From contig NZ_CP041690.1 in assembly GCF_008000755.1 (NCBI RefSeq), positions 4,242,001-4,306,000 of the forward strand: 64,000 nt of DNA, read 5' to 3'. Both the position numbers and the translations under genes were made by a program. The notes below the pieces were generated by a model, which saw nothing but the letters and a program-made list of their open reading frames with translations, searched no databases and was not told the origin of the DNA. Each line of letters begins with the position of its first letter. The stretch's first letter is position 1. The DNA is from Youhaiella tibetensis. Its GTDB lineage: Bacteria > Pseudomonadota > Alphaproteobacteria > Rhizobiales > Devosiaceae. Below are positions 17,600 to 24,714 of this stretch, piece by piece.

Positions 17600-18595
17600 G
17601 TGACGCCGCACAACCGCGCCGCGCTCGAATTCCTGCTCGACAACCTGGTCTGGGTGCTGCTGATCGTGGTGCTGGCGGCCTTTTCGCTGTTCGTGCCGCA
17701 TTTCTTCCAGATCGGCATCTTCGCCAATATCGTGGAGCAATCCACCTTCGTGGGCGTCATGGCCATCGGGCTGGCCCTCGTGGTCATTGCGGGCCACATG
17801 GACCTTTCGGTCGAATCGGTGGCGGCGCTTTCGGCCATGGTCACCGGCATCCTCTTCTGTTCGGGCGGCATCGGCTGGGGCTGGACGGTTTCGCCCGACT
17901 GGCTGCTGATCCCGATCTCCCTCTTCCTCGCCCTGGCGGTCGGCGCGGTGATCGGCACTGTCAACGGCCTGCTGGTGGTCAAGGTCAGGATGAACGCCTT
18001 CATCGTTACCCTGGCCTCCTACATCTGGGTGCGCGGGCTCGTGGTGGCCATTTCGGGCGGGCGGTCCGCCCAGGACCTGGCGCCGGCCATCCGCATCATC
18101 GGCATCCAGACCATTCTCTACATCCCGCTCATCGCCTGGATCGCCATCGCCTGCTTTGCGGTTTTCACCTTCATCCTGGCCAAGACCCCGTTCGGGCGGC
18201 ACCTGACCATGATCGGGGGCAACGAGGCGGCGGTCTACCGCGCCGGCATCAAGGTCGACCGGGTGCTCATGATCGCCTTCGTGCTGGCGGGGGCGATTTC
18301 CGGCCTGGCCGGCTGGCTCCTGGCCATCCGCACGTCGGGCGCCACGGCCAACCTGGGCACGGGCATGCTGTTCAACGCCTTCGCCGCCGTGGTCATCGGC
18401 GGAGTGAGCCTGAAGGGCGGCGTCGGCCAGTTGCCGGGCGTCTATGCCGGCGTGCTGCTGCTCTCCTCGATCCACACCGCCATCAACCTGATGGGCCTGC
18501 CGGCCAACTACACCCAGGTGATCCTGGGCGTGCTGGTGCTGGCCGCGGTACTGCTCGATACGGTCAAGATCGCGATACGCCAGCGCCTGGCCTAG
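17600..18595 (+). CDS. sugar ABC importer permease (BPD_transp_2 type)
   Basis: 331 residues with about nine to ten hydrophobic segments, in the RbsC/XylH/FrcC permease family. Hallmarks: MAIGLALVVIAGHMDLSVESV, GTVNGLLVVKVRMNAFIVTLAS, and the cytoplasmic ATPase-coupling loop GRHLTMIGGNEAAVYRAGI (about 198-216). One gene is present, so it presumably works as a homodimer with the ATPase and binding protein just upstream. Confidence 0.9.
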   Translation: MTPHNRAALEFLLDNLVWVLLIVVLAAFSLFVPHFFQIGIFANIVEQSTFVGVMAIGLALVVIAGHMDLSVESVAALSAMVTGILFCSGGIGWGWTVSPDWLLIPISLFLALAVGAVIGTVNGLLVVKVRMNAFIVTLASYIWVRGLVVAISGGRSAQDLAPAIRIIGIQTILYIPLIAWIAIACFAVFTFILAKTPFGRHLTMIGGNEAAVYRAGIKVDRVLMIAFVLAGAISGLAGWLLAIRTSGATANLGTGMLFNAFAAVVIGGVSLKGGVGQLPGVYAGVLLLSSIHTAINLMGLPANYTQVILGVLVLAAVLLDTVKIAIRQRLA

Positions 18596-18627
18596 CGGCC
18601 ACACACGCTCGCGTTCGTCCGCCGGGA

Positions 18628-19896
18628 CTAGGCCCGCTCCAGCGCCTCGGCGGCGCGCTTTTCGAGCAGCGCTTTTTCGCGCGCATTGCGGGTCATCGTG
18701 GCGGCGCGCTCGAATTCTTCGCGCGCTTCGTCCATGCGGCCGAGCTTGAAGAGAAAATCGGCGCGCACCGCGTGAAGCAGGTGGTAGCCCTTGAGCGCCG
18801 GCTCATCGCGCAGGCCCTCGAGAATGGTGAGGGCGCTCTGCGGCCCGAAGGCGAAGCCATAGGCGACCGCCCGGTTGAGATCGACCACGGGAGAAGGCGA
18901 GATCTCGCCCAGCCGGGTATAGAGCGCGGCGATGCGCCCCCAGTTGGTGGCCTCGGCCGTGCGCGCCTCGGCGTGGCACGCCGCGATTGCCGCCTGGAGC
19001 GCATAGGGTCCGCCCCCGCCCAGCGCCCGCACGCGCTCGAGCGCCACCAGGCCGCGCCGGATCAGCATCTGGTCCCAGAGCGAGCGGTCCTGCTCGAGCA
19101 GCAGCACCGGTTCGCCCGCGCCATTGGTGCGGGCGCGCGAGCGCGAGGCCTGGATTTCCATCAGCGCCACCAGCCCATGCACCTCGGCCTCCCCGGGGGC
19201 GAGCCCGGCCAGCACGCGGCCAAGCCGCAACGCCTCCTCGCACAGGTCCTGGCGCAGCCAGTCCTCACCCGCGGTGGCCGAGTAGCCCTCGTTGAAGATG
19301 AGGTAGAGGACCTCGAGCACCGAGGCGAGCCGCTCCGCCCTCTCCGGACCCTGCGGCACCTCGAACGGGACGCCGGCCTCGGCAATGGTCTTCTTGGCGC
19401 GCACGATGCGCTGGGCGATGGTGGGCTCGCTCGCCAGGAACGCCCGCGCGATCTCCTCGGTGGTGAGCCCGCCCAGGAGCCGCAGCGTCAGCGCGGCGCG
19501 GCTGTCCGCCGACAGGATGGGATGGCAGGCCGTGAAGATGAGGCGGAGCTGGTCGTCCCCCACATCATCGTCCAGGCTCTCGGCCAGGGCATCCTCGCCC
19601 CCCTGTTCGCCATCGGTTTCCATGTCGTAGCCCAGCTCATCCAGCTTGCGGGCCAAAACCTTGTTGCGGCGGAAATAGTCGATCGCCCGCCTCTTGGCGG
19701 TAGCCATCAGCCACGCCCCGGCATTGCGCGGGATGCCGCTTTCCGGCCACGTCTTGAGGGCGATCACCAGCGCGTCCTGCGCCAATTCCTCGGCGAGGCT
19801 TATGTCCCGGACGATCCGGGTCAGTCCTGCGATGAGTTTTGGCGCCTCGATCCGCCATACGGCTTCGATGGCGCGCCTGGTTTCCGCTTCGCTCAC
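18628..19896 (-). CDS. ECF42-type RNA polymerase sigma factor with C-terminal TPR-like domain
   Basis: 422 residues, long for an ECF factor. Region sigma2 lies at about 10-80 (AEELAQDALVIAL, GAWLMATAKRRAIDYFRR), region sigma4 at about 115-175 (LRLLGGLTTEEIARAFLASEPTIAQRIVRAKKTI), and then a C-terminal extension of about 240 residues (DUF6596/TPR-like helices). This, plus two YciI/DGPF genes just upstream on the same strand, is the ECF42 group. No anti-sigma gene is present; the C-terminal domain is thought to control activity. The gene is probably the last of an autoregulated operon starting at 20833. Confidence 0.88.
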   Translation of the reverse strand: MSEAETRRAIEAVWRIEAPKLIAGLTRIVRDISLAEELAQDALVIALKTWPESGIPRNAGAWLMATAKRRAIDYFRRNKVLARKLDELGYDMETDGEQGGEDALAESLDDDVGDDQLRLIFTACHPILSADSRAALTLRLLGGLTTEEIARAFLASEPTIAQRIVRAKKTIAEAGVPFEVPQGPERAERLASVLEVLYLIFNEGYSATAGEDWLRQDLCEEALRLGRVLAGLAPGEAEVHGLVALMEIQASRSRARTNGAGEPVLLLEQDRSLWDQMLIRRGLVALERVRALGGGGPYALQAAIAACHAEARTAEATNWGRIAALYTRLGEISPSPVVDLNRAVAYGFAFGPQSALTILEGLRDEPALKGYHLLHAVRADFLFKLGRMDEAREEFERAATMTRNAREKALLEKRAAEALERA

Positions 19897-19948
19897 GGGC
19901 GCGGATCAGACCATGTCCGTTCCGCGTCCGCAAGGTTCCGGACCATCC

Positions 19949-20377
19949 CTATTGGGCGATCGGCTTCTGGTTGGAATCGCGCCACGCCTTCTCCTTGGCG
20001 CGGTGTTCCTCCGAAACAACTTCTTCGGGAAGATCCCCGAACTCGGCGACCTGCCGCAGTTCGACCTCGCCATCGGTGAACGGAATGCGGCCGGCCCAGG
20101 CCAGCGCCTCGGCCTTGTCCTTGACCTGGATCAGCCAGAACCCGGCGATCAGTTCCTTGCTTTCGGTGAACGGGCCATCCTTGATCGAATGCCTGCCATC
20201 CTTGTGGAACTGGACGCGGGCGCCCTCGCGACTGGCGGTGAGCCCTTCGGCGGCCAGGAGAACGCCGGCCTTGATCAGCTCATCGTTGTACTTGCCCATG
20301 TCGGCGAATTCCTGGGCCGTGGGCATTTGCCCCTCTTCGCTTTCGGGCGACGCCTTGACGATCATCATGAAACGCAT
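19949..20377 (-). CDS. YciI/DGPF-domain protein
   Basis: 142 residues starting MRFMMIVKASPESEEG, with the DGPF-type motif KDGPFTESKELIAGFWLIQV at the centre (about 66-85). The family adopts a ferredoxin-like fold and its function is unknown; members are the classic partners of ECF42 sigma factors. It sits 52 bp upstream of the sigma gene and 24 bp after another YciI gene, so the three are probably one operon. Confidence 0.85.
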   Translation of the reverse strand: MRFMMIVKASPESEEGQMPTAQEFADMGKYNDELIKAGVLLAAEGLTASREGARVQFHKDGRHSIKDGPFTESKELIAGFWLIQVKDKAEALAWAGRIPFTDGEVELRQVAEFGDLPEEVVSEEHRAKEKAWRDSNQKPIAQ

Positions 20378-20401
20378 TTCTTCGCTCCTTTCCGCACGGG
20401 C

Positions 20402-20833
20402 TCAGCCGTGCCGGGCTTCCGTTTCGGCGCGCAGGCGGTTTTCACGCTCGCGCTGCTCGGCAGTGAAGGCCTCCCCGAAATCGTCCTCGGTGAGGATCGG
20501 GAAGATGTCGATCTCGACATTGCCGTGGCCGTCTTCCTTGGGCCACTTCTTGACCCACTCGACCGCGTCTTCCATGGACGGCACCTCGATGATCGAATAG
20601 CCGCCGACCAGTTCCTTGGCTTCGGCGAAGGGCCCGTCGATGATCTTGGGCCGGCCCGCGTCGAACTTGACGCGCCGCGCCTTCGCACTCGGATGCAAGC
20701 CGTCCCCGCTGACCATGATTCCGGCCTTGACCGCCTCCTCCATGTACTTGCCCATCGCCTCGATGAGCTCGGTGGTGGGCAGCACGCCCGCCTCGGTTTC
20801 CTCGTCCGCCTTGCGGATGACCATGAAACGCAT
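20402..20833 (-). CDS. YciI/DGPF-domain protein, first gene of the sigma operon
   Basis: 143 residues, MRFMVIRKADEETEAG..., with IIDGPFAEAKELVGGYSIIEV as the DGPF motif. A paralog of the products of 19949-20377 and 22775-23149. ATG at 20833 is chosen because all family members begin MRFM; GGAG lies upstream (GAGGAGAAAGTCG). An ECF42-like promoter sits about 60 bp before the start (20894-20920). Confidence 0.87.
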   Translation of the reverse strand: MRFMVIRKADEETEAGVLPTTELIEAMGKYMEEAVKAGIMVSGDGLHPSAKARRVKFDAGRPKIIDGPFAEAKELVGGYSIIEVPSMEDAVEWVKKWPKEDGHGNVEIDIFPILTEDDFGEAFTAEQRERENRLRAETEARHG

Positions 20834-20893
20834 CGACTTTCTCCTCTGTCTGGCTCGGCGCCGGTGACCGTTTGTCCCGGCTCTCGTCAACAC

Positions 20894-20920
20894 GACGAAC
20901 GCTGCAACGGCGGATCGACA
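20894..20920 (-). promoter_or_regulatory. ECF42-type promoter of the YciI-YciI-sigma operon
   Basis: On the minus strand: TGTCGA (20920-20915), 17 bp, CGTCGTG beginning at 20897. ECF42 promoters are described as TGTCGA at -35 and CGA/TC at -10. A second site with the same boxes and spacing lies at 23692-23718. Confidence 0.75.
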
Positions 20921-21014
20921 TGCCGCCGAATCTTTTTTCGATTGTTTTCGCCTTTGGACAAAAGTCCAAGGCGCGCCGGACCGTTCCCATTCGGCTCACC
21001 GGAAAAATCGGCGC

Positions 21015-21074
21015 TTGACTCGGCGGCGTCCCGGCAGTATTCAACCAATCAGTTATCAACTACTTGGTTGAATA
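21015..21074 (+). promoter_or_regulatory. promoter and ArsR operator
   Basis: TTGACT (21015-21020), 17 bp, TATTCA (21038-21043). Overlapping the -10 is a perfect inverted repeat TATTCAACCAA (21038-21048) / TTGGTTGAATA (21064-21074), with an inner AGTT-ATC-AACT. It ends 3 bp before the arsR ATG, the expected layout for autorepression by the ArsR protein encoded at 21078. Confidence 0.75.
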
Positions 21075-21077
21075 CAA

Positions 21078-21425
21078 ATGGCCACCGACCAGCTCAGCCT
21101 CACGCTCTCCGCCCTTGCCGACCCGACCCGTCGCGGCATCCTTGCCCGGCTGTCACGCGGTGAGGCTACCGTCACCGAACTGGCCGAGCCCTATGACATG
21201 AGCCTGGCCGCCGTCTCCAAGCACCTCAAGGTGCTCGAGGGCGCCGGCCTCATCTCGCGCGGCAAGGAAGCCCAATGGCGCCCCTGCCGCATCGAGCCGG
21301 CCCCGCTCAAGGACGTTTCGGCCTGGCTCGAGGATTATCGCAAGCTCTGGGAAGAAAGCATGGATCGGCTCGACGTCTACCTGGCCAAGCTCCAGCGCCC
21401 CGACCCCGACAGCACGCCCAACTGA
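21078..21425 (+). CDS. ArsR-family repressor
   Basis: 115 residues with a winged helix-turn-helix: LSALADPTRRGILARLSRGE (about 9-28) and MSLAAVSKHLKVLEGAGLISR (about 46-66, recognition helix). It lacks the ELCVC metal site of true ArsR, so it belongs to the SRPBCC-associated branch whose signal is unknown. The C-terminus ends in an amphipathic helix (YRKLWEESMDRLDVYLAKLQ). It is followed 22 bp later by the SRPBCC gene it probably co-regulates; its operator overlaps the promoter. Confidence 0.9.
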   Translation: MATDQLSLTLSALADPTRRGILARLSRGEATVTELAEPYDMSLAAVSKHLKVLEGAGLISRGKEAQWRPCRIEPAPLKDVSAWLEDYRKLWEESMDRLDVYLAKLQRPDPDSTPN

Positions 21426-21447
21426 TCCGGGCGGCGGGAGACGGGCG

Positions 21448-22116
21448 ATGTCCAAGGGCAAGATCGTTTCCCTCGCTGCCTATGCCGAACGCCGGCGCCG
21501 CCGGCAGAACCGCCTGCCTCCCCCGCCCCGCCATGGCCTGGCGGGTTGGACGGACGTCTATCGGCGCCTGATCGAGGACAGCCTCGATCGGCTCGGCGCC
21601 TACCTGCAACATCTCAAGAAGGAACGAAAAATGGACGACCTGAGCGTAGCCACTCCCGCCGACCAGCCGGTCATCGTCATGACCCGCACGTTCGACGCAC
21701 CCCGCATCCTGGTCTGGAAGGTGATGACCGAAGCCGAGCACGTCCCCCATTGGTGGGGCTGGTCGAAGGCCGTCACCACCGTCGAAAAGCTCGACCTGCG
21801 GCCCGGCGGCACCTGGCGCTTCGCCCAGACCATGCCCGACGGCAACCGCCTGGTCTTTTTGGGCACCTATCTGGAAGTCGTGCGCCCCGAAAAGCTGGTC
21901 AACACCTTCGGCATGGAAGGCCTCTACGAGGACAAGCTGATCGTGGAGGAACATCGCTTCGAGGAAAGCGGCGGGCGCACCATCCTCACCAGCACCAGCC
22001 GCCTCGACAGCATCGCCGATCGCGACGCGTTCGTCGCCACCGGCATGGAAGGCGGCGCCCGCGAAAGCTACAGCCGCATAGACGCCTACCTGGCGACCCT
22101 GGCGGTCGAGAGCTGA
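21448..22116 (+). CDS. SRPBCC protein with an ArsR-tail-like N-terminal extension
   Basis: 222 residues from the ATG at 21448 (GGGAG 7 bp upstream). The AHSA1/SRPBCC domain fills about residues 70-220 (VIVMTRTFDAPRILVWKVMT, HWWGW, KLDLRPGGTWRF, a C-terminal YSRIDAYLATL helix). The first 61 residues are basic and include VYRRLIEDSLDRLGAYLQHL, which resembles the C-terminal helix of the upstream ArsR protein. An internal ATG at 21631 has its own AAGGA at a spacing of 7, so the gene may also or only be translated from there (161 residues). Confidence 0.75.
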   Translation: MSKGKIVSLAAYAERRRRRQNRLPPPPRHGLAGWTDVYRRLIEDSLDRLGAYLQHLKKERKMDDLSVATPADQPVIVMTRTFDAPRILVWKVMTEAEHVPHWWGWSKAVTTVEKLDLRPGGTWRFAQTMPDGNRLVFLGTYLEVVRPEKLVNTFGMEGLYEDKLIVEEHRFEESGGRTILTSTSRLDSIADRDAFVATGMEGGARESYSRIDAYLATLAVES

Positions 22117-22238
22117 GGCCACCCTTCCCCCTCTAAGTCATCTTCGTATCGGCCAGAGGGGCGCTGCCCGCGCTGCGGCCACGCGGCGGGCCCGCCTCCT
22201 GCCCGCCGCTCACCCTCTCATGCACGGAGTAACCAACC

Positions 22239-22727
22239 ATGTCTTCCACCATCACCCTGCCCGCCGACGAACCCCTCATCCTCATCGACCGCGTCTTCGA
22301 GGCGCCGCGCGACCTGGTGTTCAAATGCTTCACCGACCCGGTGCACGTGGTGCACTTCTGGGGACCGCACGGCGCGACCACCCCGGTCTGCAAGATCGAC
22401 CTGCGCCCGGGCGGGCGCTGGCACTACGTCATGCAGTTCCCGGGTGGCAACCAGTATCCGGTGACCTGCGCCTATCTCGAAGTGGATGCGCCCGAGCGCC
22501 TGGTCTATCGCGACGCCCCGGGTGACTATGACGGCGACCTCGCCGCTCTGCCCCCGGCCTTCATGGTGACCACGGTCGAGTTCACCGAGGCGGACGGGCG
22601 GACCCGCGTCCTCTCGACCGTCAGACTCAACAGCATCGCAGACCGCGACCTGCAGGTGCAGCGCGGCTTCGCCGAGACCGTCTCGCAGGGCCTCGACCGC
22701 CTGGTCGAATACCTCAAGACGCTCTGA
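22239..22727 (+). CDS. SRPBCC (AHSA1-type) domain protein
   Basis: 162 residues: LILIDRVFEAPRDLVFKCFTDP, HFWGPHGATTP, KIDLRPGGRWHYVMQFPGG, and a C-terminal helix GFAETVSQGLDRLVEYLKTL. It resembles the SRPBCC domain of the gene just upstream and probably belongs to the same ArsR-led operon, though the 122-bp gap could hold its own promoter. Ligand unknown. Confidence 0.85.
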   Translation: MSSTITLPADEPLILIDRVFEAPRDLVFKCFTDPVHVVHFWGPHGATTPVCKIDLRPGGRWHYVMQFPGGNQYPVTCAYLEVDAPERLVYRDAPGDYDGDLAALPPAFMVTTVEFTEADGRTRVLSTVRLNSIADRDLQVQRGFAETVSQGLDRLVEYLKTL

Positions 22728-22748
22728 GCGCGCCGCGCCGCCGACAGG

Positions 22749-22764
22749 TGATTCACGTGAAACG
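22749..22764. other. parS-like site (TGATTCACGTGAAACG)
   Basis: Two mismatches from the canonical TGTTTCACGTGAAACA, with the CACGTG core intact. It lies in the short gap between two converging genes (22727 and 22775). Leftmost member of the parS set. Confidence 0.6.
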
Positions 22765-22774
22765 CGCCGGGGGC

Positions 22775-23149
22775 CTAGGCTCCCGGCCGCTCGAAAAGCT
22801 GCCGGATCTCGCCCGAGCCGCGATAGGCCGGCCCCAGCACCGCAGCATGGATTTCCATCCAGCGGCGCGCGATCCCCACCGCTTCGTCCTTGTCGGCCAC
22901 ATCGATGATGGCAAAGCCCCCGATGAGCTCCTTGGCTTCGGCGAAAGGACCATCGCGCACCACCAGGGCCCCGTCGCCCACATCGACCCGCGCCCCGAAG
23001 GGGCTCGGCATCAGGCCCTCGCTCGACACCAGCTTGCCGGCCGCCATCATCTCGCCGATGAGCTGGCCCAGCGCGCTCATGAGCGCGGGCGGTGGCGGGC
23101 CCATGGATTCGGTATTGGCATCGGCCTTGTGGATCAGCATGAAACGCAT
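22775..23149 (-). CDS. YciI/DGPF-domain protein
   Basis: 124 residues, MRFMLIHKADANTESMG..., with VRDGPFAEAKELIGGFAIIDV as the DGPF motif. Third YciI paralog of the region. Its ATG follows the stop of the upstream YdeI-like gene without a gap, so they are surely co-transcribed, from the ECF42-type promoter at 23692-23718. Confidence 0.87.
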   Translation of the reverse strand: MRFMLIHKADANTESMGPPPPALMSALGQLIGEMMAAGKLVSSEGLMPSPFGARVDVGDGALVVRDGPFAEAKELIGGFAIIDVADKDEAVGIARRWMEIHAAVLGPAYRGSGEIRQLFERPGA

Positions 23150-23596
23150 TCAGGCCTCCCGCGCTTGGAGTTCGGCCAGCACCTTCTCGATGCGGCGCTG
23201 CCGCGTCTCGGGGGCCTTGGCCTGGCTCACCGATCCGGCGAGACGGCTGCGATTTGAGGCCGAGAGCCTGCCGAACTTTTCGGCGGCGCCGGGCGCCCGC
23301 GCCAGCGCCGTCGCCAGATCGACCGGCACCTCCACCTCGCGCGGCGTCGTATCGAGCGCCAGCTCGACCTCGATGGCGTCCCCGGCGCTCGTGCCCGACT
23401 GGGCGCGACGTTCCGCGCTCACCGGGATGAGCGTGCGCCCGTTCATCGAACCTACGGTCGTGCGGTAGGAAAATCCGTTGATGGTGACCTGGACGGCCGG
23501 GCGCTTGCCCCCGCCCAGCGCGGCGAGCACATCGGAGGGCACCTCGATACCCGCCGTATTGCCGCCCGTACCCAGTAGCGTCGTCGAAAACTTCAT
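23150..23596 (-). CDS. YdeI/OmpD-associated family protein with DUF1905 domain
   Basis: 148 residues. The N-terminal half (MKFSTTLLGTGGNTAGIEVP...VLAALGGGKRPAVQVTINGFSYRTTV) is a DUF1905 domain; the end (FGRLSASNRSRLAGSVSQAKAPETRQRRIEKVLAEL) is the YdeI/OmpD-associated segment. The biochemical role is unknown. ATG at 23596 has GGAG at a spacing of 7. It heads a two-gene operon with the YciI gene and lies about 100 bp after the second ECF42-type promoter, so it is likely a target of the sigma factor encoded at 18628. Confidence 0.85.
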   Translation of the reverse strand: MKFSTTLLGTGGNTAGIEVPSDVLAALGGGKRPAVQVTINGFSYRTTVGSMNGRTLIPVSAERRAQSGTSAGDAIEVELALDTTPREVEVPVDLATALARAPGAAEKFGRLSASNRSRLAGSVSQAKAPETRQRRIEKVLAELQAREA

Positions 23597-23691
23597 CCGT
23601 CTTCTCCCAAACTGGCCCGAGACATCCTCGCCGGCCATTGCTGCCGAGGCCGGCTGGAAAATCAATCCCTTCCACCGTCCCATGCCTTGAC

Positions 23692-23718
23692 GACGAACGA
23701 GGCGGCGCGGAATCGACA
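23692..23718 (-). promoter_or_regulatory. ECF42-type promoter of the YdeI-YciI operon
   Basis: On the minus strand: TGTCGA (23718-23713), 17 bp, CGTCGTC beginning at 23695. Boxes, spacing and the flanking GTT before CGTC match the promoter at 20894-20920. Confidence 0.72.
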
Positions 23719-23843
23719 GGGGGCTGCATTTTTCCGCCCATTGCTATCGTGCGGCGCCAAACCGGAGCCCCTGCTCGGCGACACGGAGCGACTAGCCCAG
23801 CTGGCGGCAAGGGTCTAGAAATTCGCCAGGGCGGGAGGAACGG

Positions 23844-24423
23844 ATGACGGGCACCGGCGGCATCGAGTTGACCTTTGCGCTTGGGCAACCCGCCGATCTC
23901 TTCGCGGCGCCCGATACCGACCCCTTCTCGCCGGACTATGATCCCGAGCCGGTGGTCGAAAAGCTCATCGGCGATGTCGGCGCCATAACCCTGGCGCAGC
24001 GGCGGCGCTGCCGCCTGGTTTTTCATGCTGCCTGCGGACGGCGGCCATCCAGATGGCGAAAGCACCATCCCGGCGGCTCTGGCGCGCCATTGCCGGGCGC
24101 GAATCGCCCAGTTGCACAACGAACGCGAACTGATGCGCCATATCGGCTGGCGCGAATTGTGGATGGGGCTGAGCCTGCTCGCGCTCTGCCTGATGCTTTC
24201 GAGCGCCATTTCCGGCTCGCCCCTGCCGCCTTTCGCCGAAAGGCTGTTCGGGGAGGGCCTGGTGATCGCCGGCTGGGTGGTGCTCTGGCGTCCCGTCGAG
24301 ACGCTGATCTTCGATACCGGCCGGCTCAATCGCGAAATCGACCTGCTCGAGGCGATCGCCGTCATGCCCGCGAGCGTGAAGCGTTCGGCAGCGCCGGCCC
24401 GGAAAAGCAAAAAGGGCCCGTGA
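23844..24423 (+). pseudogene. frameshifted membrane protein gene (conserved hypothetical)
   Basis: Two overlapping frames make one protein. The first, from ATG 23844 (GGAGG just upstream), gives about 60 residues: FALGQPADLFAAPDTDPFSP...EKLIGDVGAITLAQRRRCRLVF. The continuation is in the next frame: MLPADGG...ELMRHIGWRELWMGLSLLALCLML...GLVIAGWVVLWRPVETLIFDTGRL, with two membrane segments, to the stop at 24423. Removing one T from the five-T run at 24019-24023 joins them into a protein of about 192 residues. This may be a true mutation, a sequencing error or slippage. I recall the joined pattern as a widespread hypothetical membrane protein of unknown function. Confidence 0.65.
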
Positions 24424-24467
24424 AGGACCCTTTTGCGTGCCTCGATCCCTGCGAAGGACCGGGAAAT

Positions 24468-24542
24468 TGGAGCGGGCGATGGGATTCGAACCCACGACCC
24501 TAACCTTGGCAAGGTTATGCTCTACCCCTGAGCTACACCCGC
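24468..24542 (-). tRNA. tRNA-Gly (GCC)
   Basis: On the minus strand: a 7-bp acceptor stem GCGGGTG / CGCCCGC with one G.T pair, D arm (AGCTCAGGGGTAGAGC), anticodon loop TTGCCAA with anticodon GCC at 24508-24510, T arm containing GGTTCGAATCC, discriminator T and an encoded CCA (24470-24468). It stands between the frameshifted gene and the thioredoxin-like gene, both on the opposite strand. Confidence 0.97.
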
Positions 24543-24714
24543 GCTCCAGTCGCTGCGGCTTGGCACCGCGTCGACGGGCGCCTATATGCCCAAAGACAAA
24601 CACGATTGCAACCCAAAAACGCGATCCTTGTTGCGCGATGTGGATAGGGCTTGTCACAAGCCCCGCCCAGCGCCAGAAACAGAAGACTTTTGAGCCAAGC
24701 GGCAAAGGAAAATC

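Noticed and set aside
22342-22362. CACGTG inside GTGCACGTGGTGCAC as a parS site
   Set aside because: It lacks the flanking TTT/AAA of parS; just coding sequence. CACGTG at about 8269, 15269, 33914, 36714, 39505 and 49694 was rejected for the same reason.
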